A DNA stretch of 5,747 nucleotides. It comes from Candidatus Saccharibacteria bacterium UBA1788. Lineage in GTDB: Bacteria; Patescibacteriota; Saccharimonadia; Saccharimonadales; Saccharimonadaceae. The notes under the pieces were generated by a model, which saw nothing but the letters and a program-made list of their open reading frames with translations, was not told where the DNA came from and did no database searches. The translations under genes and the position numbers were made by a program. Positions 1 through 5,747 of this stretch are shown in pieces (the first letter of the stretch is position 1; every line of letters starts with the position of its first letter). The stretch is taken from assembly GCA_002315165.1 (NCBI GenBank), contig DCGC01000008.1, forward strand, positions 2,694-8,440, read 5' to 3'.

Positions 1-27
1 AAATTATTGTTGCCGGAGCGGGAAAAT

Positions 28-1806
28 CTACAGCGTCTTTTTCTTCATTTCTCGCGTAAACAGCTTCAGCCTATCATCCACTTCCATCGCGACTTTATGT
101 TCAGTTTTAAGTGCAATGCCCCCAATTTCCCCCGCAACCAGCTCTTTTGCATCCATCTTTTCCTTCTGTACGCTCACCACCTCTACTTCGCCAATATATT
201 CCTTCTTACGAATTACCCTACCAAGCATTCCGGCCTCAATTTTTCCAGTCAACATTTCCCCACCAGCAATAATACTTGATTTTTCAACCCTAAACACCCC
301 CTTAATCTTCATTTCGCCTTGATCAGTTTCTACAATCTCAGCATCTAATAAATCTTCCATTGACCTCTTAGCATCGTCCAATAATTCATAAATAATGCGA
401 TAAGTCCTAATCGCCACGCCATCTCTAGCCGCCATCTTAGATATATTTGTTGGCACCGTCACGTTAAATCCATAAATCACCGTATTCTCATCTCCAGCCG
501 CCATATATACATCATTTTCCGTAATGTCACCTACCCCAGTCGCAACGATGTTTAAGGTAATTTCGCCTTTAGTATCAATCAATTTTAGAGAATCTACGAC
601 ACTCGTCACTGAACCTAACACATCGCCTTTAATAATAACGTTAAAAATCTTCGTATTATCGACGGTGTTCATCATTCTCAATAAATCAGTAGAAGTAACA
701 TTGGCCGATGCGGTTGCGTCTGCTGCACTCTGAGCATTCAATAACGCCATCTTTCTTGCTGTTTTTTCGTCCTTTACCTCAACAAACTTATCACCAAAGT
801 TTGGCAATTCCTTAAATCCAGTCACAGTCACAGGAGTAGATGGCGTCGCTTTACCTTTTGGTTTTCCACGAAAATCCAACATAGTCCTAACTTTTCCATA
901 AGTTGCACCAGCAACAATAAACTCACCAGTTTTCAGCTCACCCTCAGTTACAAGCAAATTCACGACCGAACCCTTCCCTACTTCCATATGAGATTCAATA
1001 ACTAACCCCTCAGCCGGAATTTCAACATCAGCCTTAAGCTCCTCTATGTCTGCCGTCAAAAGAATCATATCCAACAGCTTATCGAGGTTATCTCCCCTCT
1101 TAGCAGAAACTGGTACCATCGTAATATCGCCGCCCCATTCTTCTGGTTGCAACCCATTTTGTGCCAAATCAGCCATAGTGCGCGGAATATCTGCACCTTC
1201 TCTATCAATTTTATTGATAGCAACAATAATTTTTGCGTTTGCGCCCTGCGCAAATTTAATCGCCTCAACAGTCTGTGGCTTTACGCCATCATCGGCCGCC
1301 ACAACAATCACAACTATATCCGTCAACATCGCACCATGCTGGCGAATCGCCGCAAAAGCCTCATGCCCAGGCGTATCCAAAAAAGTTATCATCCTATCGT
1401 TATGCTTAAGCTGATATGCAGAAATATGCTGAGTAATGCCTCCTGCTTCCCCCTCAACTGTCTTTTTATTTAATAATGTATCTAGGAGCGTCGTTTTACC
1501 ATGGTCCACATGCCCCATTACCGCCACTACTGGTGGACGGGAAACCGCCTTATCGGACAACTCACGTCGTACCTCAGAAGTCTTAGTTGCAGTGTTCTTC
1601 TTCTCTAGTCTCACCCCTTTTAGTTCTAGCTCATCAATAATAATTGATGCAGTATCAAAGTCCAATCTCTGATTAATTGTTGCAACAATTCCTTCCTTAA
1701 AAAGCTGTCCAATTAAAGTTGTGACTGATATCCCCAATGCCTTTGCGAGCTCATCAACCGTAATAGACCCCGCAATTTGTATAACTTTTTCCTGATTTTC
1801 AGACAT
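28..1806 (-). CDS. infB: Translation initiation factor IF-2, short form
   Basis: IF-2 is the cytosolic GTPase that brings initiator tRNA to the 30S ribosomal subunit and promotes subunit joining. Visible domains are an IF2_N-type helical module (about residues 5-60), a short linker, the GTPase domain (about 90-255) with G1 GHVDHGKT (98-105), G2 GGIT (122-125), G3 DTPGH (144-148), G4 NKID (198-201) and G5 SAK (234-236), a beta-barrel domain II (about 262-350), the C1 domain (about 370-470) and the C2 barrel (about 496-592). At 592 residues it is much shorter than typical bacterial IF-2 (roughly 700-900) because the long N-terminal extension is missing. The ATG at 1806 is supported by an AAAGGAG ribosome binding site 10 bases upstream and by starting just before the IF2_N module. 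The stop is TAG. The protein has no cysteine, and Gly replaces the two Cys normally conserved in C2 (positions 516 and 562). The GTPase motifs are intact, so it should be functional. The identification is very secure. Confidence 0.98.
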   Translation of the reverse strand: MSENQEKVIQIAGSITVDELAKALGISVTTLIGQLFKEGIVATINQRLDFDTASIIIDELELKGVRLEKKNTATKTSEVRRELSDKAVSRPPVVAVMGHVDHGKTTLLDTLLNKKTVEGEAGGITQHISAYQLKHNDRMITFLDTPGHEAFAAIRQHGAMLTDIVVIVVAADDGVKPQTVEAIKFAQGANAKIIVAINKIDREGADIPRTMADLAQNGLQPEEWGGDITMVPVSAKRGDNLDKLLDMILLTADIEELKADVEIPAEGLVIESHMEVGKGSVVNLLVTEGELKTGEFIVAGATYGKVRTMLDFRGKPKGKATPSTPVTVTGFKELPNFGDKFVEVKDEKTARKMALLNAQSAADATASANVTSTDLLRMMNTVDNTKIFNVIIKGDVLGSVTSVVDSLKLIDTKGEITLNIVATGVGDITENDVYMAAGDENTVIYGFNVTVPTNISKMAARDGVAIRTYRIIYELLDDAKRSMEDLLDAEIVETDQGEMKIKGVFRVEKSSIIAGGEMLTGKIEAGMLGRVIRKKEYIGEVEVVSVQKEKMDAKELVAGEIGGIALKTEHKVAMEVDDRLKLFTREMKKKTL

Positions 1807-1816
1807 AAAAAATGAG

Positions 1817-1823
1817 CTCCTTT
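1817..1823 (-). promoter_or_regulatory. Strong Shine-Dalgarno site of infB
   Basis: On the minus strand this reads AAAGGAG, ending 10 bases before the infB ATG, and it fixes the start codon. It is the strongest ribosome binding site in the window and overlaps the GAGCTC palindrome at 1814-1819. It lies in the 41-base gap 1807-1847, which otherwise holds only A/T-rich sequence with no hairpin resembling a terminator, so transcription from the upstream genes can probably read through into infB. Confidence 0.85.
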
Positions 1824-1847
1824 CCTTCTCCCTATTTTATCATACTT

Positions 1848-2279
1848 TTATCTTTTTCTAAAGAGCCCGAATACTCTACCTTTTTTGTCCTCAGTTTTCT
1901 CTAATAATTCCTTCAGTTCTCTAATCTCAAACCGAAACTCTTTGATTTCTCTCTCCAGTTTTCGTTCTTCTTTTTGTTGTGCTAAAACTTTTTTCTCTAT
2001 CTCCGCATATTCATCCCTCAGCCCCTCAATTTTTGCTTCTATCTCCCTAATTTCCTGAATCATTTTTTTAATATTCGTCCTAGAAATCACTTCCAGATAT
2101 TTTTCAACTGAACGCACCACCTCTTTTTCACGCTCAGCTACGCCGCCCAAAACCCCAACTGCCAATTCAAAAGATTCAGCCCCACTCTTATATTTTTTGA
2201 TTTGGTCCTGCAACTCAACAACCCCACGAATCACTTCGTCGGATTGGGCTTTTATTCTGTCTAATTCTTCTTTGTCCAT
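1848..2279 (-). CDS. Small charged coiled-coil protein, function unknown
   Basis: I do not recognise a family. The 143-residue protein is almost entirely helical and highly charged (many Glu, Lys and Arg, no Cys, no Trp). Heptad-like patterns run over about residues 3-31 and strongly over 70-131. A less charged segment at about 36-47 (ELAVGVLGGVAE) may be a turn or hinge. The C-terminus is basic (RVFGLFRKR). There is no signal peptide or membrane segment, so it is probably cytosolic, perhaps forming dimers or acting as a partner protein. The ATG at 2279 is the first possible start, because an in-frame TAA lies 15 bases upstream (2295-2297). A weak AGGG ribosome binding site (2288-2291) sits 8 bases before it, inside the helicase gene. 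The start overlaps the last 19 bases of that gene in another frame, which suggests translational coupling. The stop is TAA, 41 bases before infB. It is a real gene by composition and spacing, but its role is unknown. Confidence 0.85.
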   Translation of the reverse strand: MDKEELDRIKAQSDEVIRGVVELQDQIKKYKSGAESFELAVGVLGGVAEREKEVVRSVEKYLEVISRTNIKKMIQEIREIEAKIEGLRDEYAEIEKKVLAQQKEERKLEREIKEFRFEIRELKELLEKTEDKKGRVFGLFRKR

Positions 2280-5200
2280 AAGTCTAACCCTATTTTACCC
2301 CGAATTTCCGAAATCATCATTAAATTATATCGAGAAAGTATCCTCGCCCCCACGCCCACGCTATAATCTTTTGGCAAAACTTCAATCAAACCTTCCATAA
2401 ATTCATCACTTCGCTCTTGGCTTACTTTTTCAATAAATTTTTTATACTTTTCTTCGTTTTTATTTTTTCTACAAGTCTCCCCAATCGCCTGAATCACATA
2501 TTTTTCATAATCCTTAATTTTATAGTTCGTTTTTGCATTCTTTATTGCTGCCACAATATCATTTGCCGCCACCACAGCCTCAGTATCGCAATCAATAGAG
2601 CCTAAAACCCCAGCAATCAGCAGTAACCCAGGATGCTCCGGATACGCTTGTAATGTCCTCCTCGTCTCCGCCAATAACTTAGCCTCATCTTTTCTCATGA
2701 TTGACGCAGCAAACCTACTAGCCTCCGCCATAATTAGTTTATCTTCTAAAATTTGATTAATAATATTGCCGCAACTATTCCCTAAATGATTCAAAATTTT
2801 CTGTCGAATCACAGCATCTTGCATCTCTGGACTTTTTATCTTTAACCCCTCTTTAGCCAGCTGCAACATATTTCCAATCGCCCTTCTCCTACTACTCTCA
2901 AAAACATTTTCCGTAAAATCGAGTAATACATTCATCGCCCCATAAACAAAATCTTTCCAGTTGTCATATTTTTTATTTTTTATTTTCCCCATTTCTGTCT
3001 TCGCCTGACCTTCTTGATATTGCGCCACATATTTCCCATAAGCCATCACAATTTTTCTCGGTTCAAAATCTTCTACATCTACTTTAAATTCATTATTCGC
3101 ATAATCAGAAATCACATAATCATTTATCACTTTCAAAACTTTCAACCGAAACAAAGTCTTTTGCCAATTCTGGAATTCCTCGTGGTCCCGCGCGACGACT
3201 CTTTTTATACCCGTCCTTAAAGCTCCAATCTGGTTCAAAATTCCTTCCAAATCACTAAAAACCAAATCTCGATTATAATTTCTCTGATGTAAGAACAATA
3301 ACCGATTAACATCATCTCTTGTATTCTTCCCGCTTCTCTTCAATTCCTTCGCCAAATCTTCAACCAATACATTATTTATCAATTCTTGATTTCTTTCCGG
3401 AGAGTCATCCGACAAAATTATATAACTCATTGCCTTCTCGCCATCCCTCCCCGCTCGACCAGCTTCTTGATAATACGCCTCTATCGAATTAGGTATCCCA
3501 TAATGCACCGTATATCGAATATTAGGCTTATCTATCCCCATTCCAAAAGCCTTCGTTGCTATCATTAAACTCGCTTTATTCGCCTTAAACGCTCTTGCGT
3601 TTCTTCTCATCAGCTCCTGCTCATTGTCAGTCCCGTGATATTTTACAATATTATCCCAGCCTTTTCTCCGCATTTTCATATAAACCGCATTTACGCCAAA
3701 ATCAGTCTTTCCCGTCTTGAAAACACAAAACACCACGCCAGATTTTGTTTCTTCATTTTTCAGCTTCATCAACCCAACACGATCCTTTTCTCCGAATTCT
3801 TCTGGCAACTCTTTTTCTAAAATATCGTTCAATTTTGCCAGCTTATTATCAGAGTGTGCCTCAATAATCTTATAATGAATCTCTGGACGATCAAAAGACT
3901 CCGGCCTTATGACATCATCTTCAGGTATTCTCAAATCTCTTTCCATATCTTTAAGAACGCTATTCGACGCTGTTCCAGTTAAAGCCATTACGACCGGTTT
4001 CTTCTTTCCTCTCTTAAACAGTTTCCTCGCTGTATCCGCCAAATTCAAATATGACACCCTAAAATCATGCCCCCACTCCGAGACACAATGCGCTTCGTCT
4101 AATGCACATATCGGAAAACTTACATCATTTTCCTTAGCGTCATGTATCAAGTCTCTAAAATCTTCCATTTGCAATCTCTCCGGCGTCACATAAATAATCC
4201 CATACATGCCCAGCCTAATCCCCTCATAAATTTTCTTCTTTGCATCCCTGCCCACATCACCAGATACGCTGACTACATTATCTATCCCCTGATTTCTCAA
4301 ATTCTCCACCTGATCTTCCATCAAAGATTTTAATGGCTCCACTACAACCCCAGTTCCCCCAAAAATCATCATTAAAAACTGATAGATCAAAGACTTTCCA
4401 GAGCCGGTCGGCAACAAAATAATCGAGTCTTTATGCCTTAGCCCCCTCTTAATTCCATCTACCTGGTTCTCCCTAAACGCCCTATACCCAAAAATATATT
4501 CCGCTAAAAACTCCAAGTTTTTCTCTTTAACTTCCTCGATTTTTGTAAATCCATCTCCGCTATTTCGATAATTCACCAAAGGCTCGCTAAAACTTATCTC
4601 CTCCACCAAAATATCTTGACTACGCCTATTTTTGCCACCACCATTTCTGCTCACCAGAATGTCGCTTTTCTCATCCAAATTCAATCCACTAAAAACCGTT
4701 CGCTCGTTATATATCTCTGCAATATTTTCTTCCAACTCTTTCAAATCACTAATCGCAAACTTTATAATTTCCTCCGCTTTATTTTTCTCAATCCCAAATA
4801 ACAATTTCTCATCAAACCAAATTTTTTTATTTCCACATTCCACCCCCTCGCTTTGCAGCTTTACTAAAATCACCTGCACCATGTGCGCCAACTTAACCCC
4901 TAAATAAAAATCTCGATTTTTTAAAGCTATCACGTTGTCGTATTTTTCATAAATCCTAGCTAAAGCCCTCTCAACTTTTCCTCTAGCACTATTATCCCTA
5001 ATTTCCTTTTCGCTAATCCTAACCGTCACAATCCCCTGTTTTTTTAATAACTCATCTCTTTCCCTATCTCTCAGCTGCTCAGCATTATGCGTTGCATCAT
5101 CAATTTCAAAAGCAATTTTATTCTTACCATGTGTCACCAAAAAATCTACTCGCCTATCGTCCGTCTCATCTCCAGTTAAACTCATGAACATTGCTTGCGG

Positions 5201-5683
5201 TATAACGTCCTTGATATTTTTATCTCCAAACTTAACAACTTCCGGCACTAAAATCTCTTCATAAAAATATGCTTCCAAACTTCTGTCGCTTAAATCTTTT
5301 CTTTTCTCGCCATCAAATAATTCTTCTCGCCACTCTTTCGTATATCCCGAATCATAAATTCCCCTTAATTCCAAAATCAATTCCTTACTAGACTTCTGCT
5401 CCTCATTGTCCTCTATTCCTACGATTCCCCCAATCTGCTCCTCCAACCTCCTAGACAATCTTGTCACTCTCCCCCTCATTACAATCTTCTCAATCACCTT
5501 CAAAGATTTTGTGCTTTGACTCCTACTATTTTTAGGTAAATCAATCCGAAACTTCGAATATGCGCCAAAAAAATCACGCAAATCTTCCCTTATCGTCTTT
5601 CCAGGCACAGCAATTGTATCCACAAAAACCGCTTTATAGCCTTTTATTCTAGACCTCGCCTTTAAAGCAACCGCAAAATCCAT
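2261..5683 (-). CDS. RecQ-like DNA helicase fused to an N-terminal PD-(D/E)XK nuclease-like domain
   Basis: This is a predicted ATP-dependent 3'-5' DNA helicase of superfamily 2 with an added nuclease module, 1140 residues against about 600 for classical RecQ. Residues 1-134 are unassigned. Residues 135-230 resemble the DUF2726/DUF559 branch of PD-(D/E)XK nucleases. The helicase core is about 395-760: motif 0 FGYRAFRENQ (398-407), Walker A LPTGSGKS (424-431), Ia EPLKSLMEDQV (449-459), DEAH (529-532) followed by the RecQ loop CVSEWGHDF, III ALTGTA (567-572), V ATKAFGMGIDKP (709-720) and VI QEAGRAGRDG (739-748). The zinc-binding cysteines of RecQ are absent; a possible winged-helix stretch (about 838-872) and a long helical C-terminus (about 880-1140) follow. 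There is no HRDC domain that I can see and no signal peptide. The ATG at 5683 is the first possible start (in-frame TGA at 5687-5689), but no clear Shine-Dalgarno site precedes it. All ATPase motifs are intact. The helicase call is secure; the nuclease call is likely; DNA repair or anti-phage defence are both open. Confidence 0.93.
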   Translation of the reverse strand: MDFAVALKARSRIKGYKAVFVDTIAVPGKTIREDLRDFFGAYSKFRIDLPKNSRSQSTKSLKVIEKIVMRGRVTRLSRRLEEQIGGIVGIEDNEEQKSSKELILELRGIYDSGYTKEWREELFDGEKRKDLSDRSLEAYFYEEILVPEVVKFGDKNIKDVIPQAMFMSLTGDETDDRRVDFLVTHGKNKIAFEIDDATHNAEQLRDRERDELLKKQGIVTVRISEKEIRDNSARGKVERALARIYEKYDNVIALKNRDFYLGVKLAHMVQVILVKLQSEGVECGNKKIWFDEKLLFGIEKNKAEEIIKFAISDLKELEENIAEIYNERTVFSGLNLDEKSDILVSRNGGGKNRRSQDILVEEISFSEPLVNYRNSGDGFTKIEEVKEKNLEFLAEYIFGYRAFRENQVDGIKRGLRHKDSIILLPTGSGKSLIYQFLMMIFGGTGVVVEPLKSLMEDQVENLRNQGIDNVVSVSGDVGRDAKKKIYEGIRLGMYGIIYVTPERLQMEDFRDLIHDAKENDVSFPICALDEAHCVSEWGHDFRVSYLNLADTARKLFKRGKKKPVVMALTGTASNSVLKDMERDLRIPEDDVIRPESFDRPEIHYKIIEAHSDNKLAKLNDILEKELPEEFGEKDRVGLMKLKNEETKSGVVFCVFKTGKTDFGVNAVYMKMRRKGWDNIVKYHGTDNEQELMRRNARAFKANKASLMIATKAFGMGIDKPNIRYTVHYGIPNSIEAYYQEAGRAGRDGEKAMSYIILSDDSPERNQELINNVLVEDLAKELKRSGKNTRDDVNRLLFLHQRNYNRDLVFSDLEGILNQIGALRTGIKRVVARDHEEFQNWQKTLFRLKVLKVINDYVISDYANNEFKVDVEDFEPRKIVMAYGKYVAQYQEGQAKTEMGKIKNKKYDNWKDFVYGAMNVLLDFTENVFESSRRRAIGNMLQLAKEGLKIKSPEMQDAVIRQKILNHLGNSCGNIINQILEDKLIMAEASRFAASIMRKDEAKLLAETRRTLQAYPEHPGLLLIAGVLGSIDCDTEAVVAANDIVAAIKNAKTNYKIKDYEKYVIQAIGETCRKNKNEEKYKKFIEKVSQERSDEFMEGLIEVLPKDYSVGVGARILSRYNLMMISEIRGKIGLDLWTKKN
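4994..5281 (-). other. Predicted PD-(D/E)XK nuclease-like domain within the helicase gene
   Basis: Residues 135-230 of the large protein. An acidic helix with E142 and E143 is followed by a strand RRVDFLV (177-183, D180), a second strand KIAFEIDD (189-196, E193 and D195), then H199, a helix with RD..RD pairs (205-206 and 209-210) and a strand GIVTVRI (217-223). This order matches what I recall of the DUF2726 and DUF559 families (VDF, E-[IL]-D, H, RD, then G-I/Y..R), which belong to the PD-(D/E)XK fold. D180 and E193 would bind metal. The usual Lys of E-x-K is Asp195, as in those families. The assignment is from pattern memory only; cleavage activity is inferred. Confidence 0.75.
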
Positions 5684-5747
5684 AATTCAATCATATCATA
5701 AACTTTTTCTTGTCCTATCACTTCTACCGGGCAAGGCAACGAACCGA
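5662..5747 (-). CDS. Possible C-terminal end of an upstream gene (partial)
   Basis: One frame is open from the right edge of the window to a TAA at 5662-5664 and would overlap the helicase start by 22 bases. Its 27 visible residues include VEVIGQEKVYDMIELW, a protein-like composition, and the overlap style matches the junction between the helicase and the coiled-coil gene. Twenty-seven open codons can occur by chance, and a second frame is open for 16 codons, so this is only a suggestion. The alternative is that 5684-5747 is a plain promoter/leader region. The sequence beyond the window would decide. Confidence 0.22.
   Translation of the reverse strand, partial: GSLPCPVEVIGQEKVYDMIELWILRLL

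Noticed and set aside
7..279. A 90-codon plus-strand open frame at the left edge
   Set aside because: It is antisense to the conserved C2 domain of IF-2, with a composition rich in Phe, His, Asn and Leu expected of reverse-complement shadows.
1046..1414. A 122-codon open frame on the plus strand opposite infB
   Set aside because: It lies wholly antisense to the conserved GTPase domain of IF-2, has no ribosome binding site that I can see, and its residues mirror the IF-2 codons. It is a shadow frame.
1839..1844. TATGAT on the minus strand upstream of infB, a possible -10 promoter element for infB alone
   Set aside because: No -35-like hexamer is found 15-18 bases upstream (sequence there reads around GGCTCT), and A/T-rich gaps give such hexamers by chance. 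Read-through from upstream is as likely.
1807..1847. Intrinsic terminator between the coiled-coil gene and infB
   Set aside because: The only inverted repeat is the six-base GAGCTC that overlaps the ribosome binding site, and there is no GC-rich stem followed by a T run on the minus strand.
5684..5689. Reassigned UGA (as in Gracilibacteria-type code), which would extend the helicase N-terminus past the TGA at 5687-5689
   Set aside because: All three genes are full-length with conserved motifs and no in-frame TGA, so nothing demands reassignment. None ends in TGA either, so the window cannot exclude it, but the standard code is the simpler reading.
1..5747. CRISPR array, tRNA, rRNA, insertion sequence or long repeat
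   Set aside because: The window is nearly all coding, and I saw no spaced direct repeats, transposase motifs, terminal inverted repeats or RNA gene signatures on either strand.

Overview
The window holds three co-directional genes on the minus strand, packed almost without gaps. In order of transcription (right to left) they are: a 1140-residue RecQ-like helicase carrying an N-terminal PD-(D/E)XK nuclease-like domain (5683 to 2261), a 143-residue coiled-coil protein that overlaps its end by 19 bases (2279 to 1848), and infB for translation initiation factor IF-2 (1806 to 28). The only real intergenic gap is 41 bases, between the coiled-coil gene and infB. The last 64 bases at the right edge lie upstream of the helicase start and may contain the end of another gene. 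The first 27 bases lie downstream of infB, and I see nothing in them.

The DNA is moderately AT-rich, with purine-rich coding strands and tight packing. IF-2 is very short (592 residues, with almost nothing between its first N-terminal domain and the GTPase), contains no cysteine, and has an unusual C2 domain. Together these suggest a small-genome bacterium, plausibly of the Candidate Phyla Radiation/Patescibacteria (Saccharibacteria-like). This is an inference from gene character; there is no rRNA or other marker here to settle it. The stop codons used are TAG, TAA and TAG, and the standard code fits.

The unusual part is the pair upstream of infB. The large protein combines a predicted nuclease module (D180, E193-x-D195, H199, then an RD..RD helix) with a complete set of RecQ-type helicase motifs. 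It lacks the cysteine-rich zinc module of classical RecQ and ends in a long helical region I cannot assign. Its stop overlaps the start of the coiled-coil gene, so the two are probably translated together and may act together on DNA, in repair or in defence against foreign DNA. That function is an inference. infB has its own strong ribosome binding site and is an ordinary housekeeping gene, apart from the altered residues in its predicted initiator-tRNA-binding domain.
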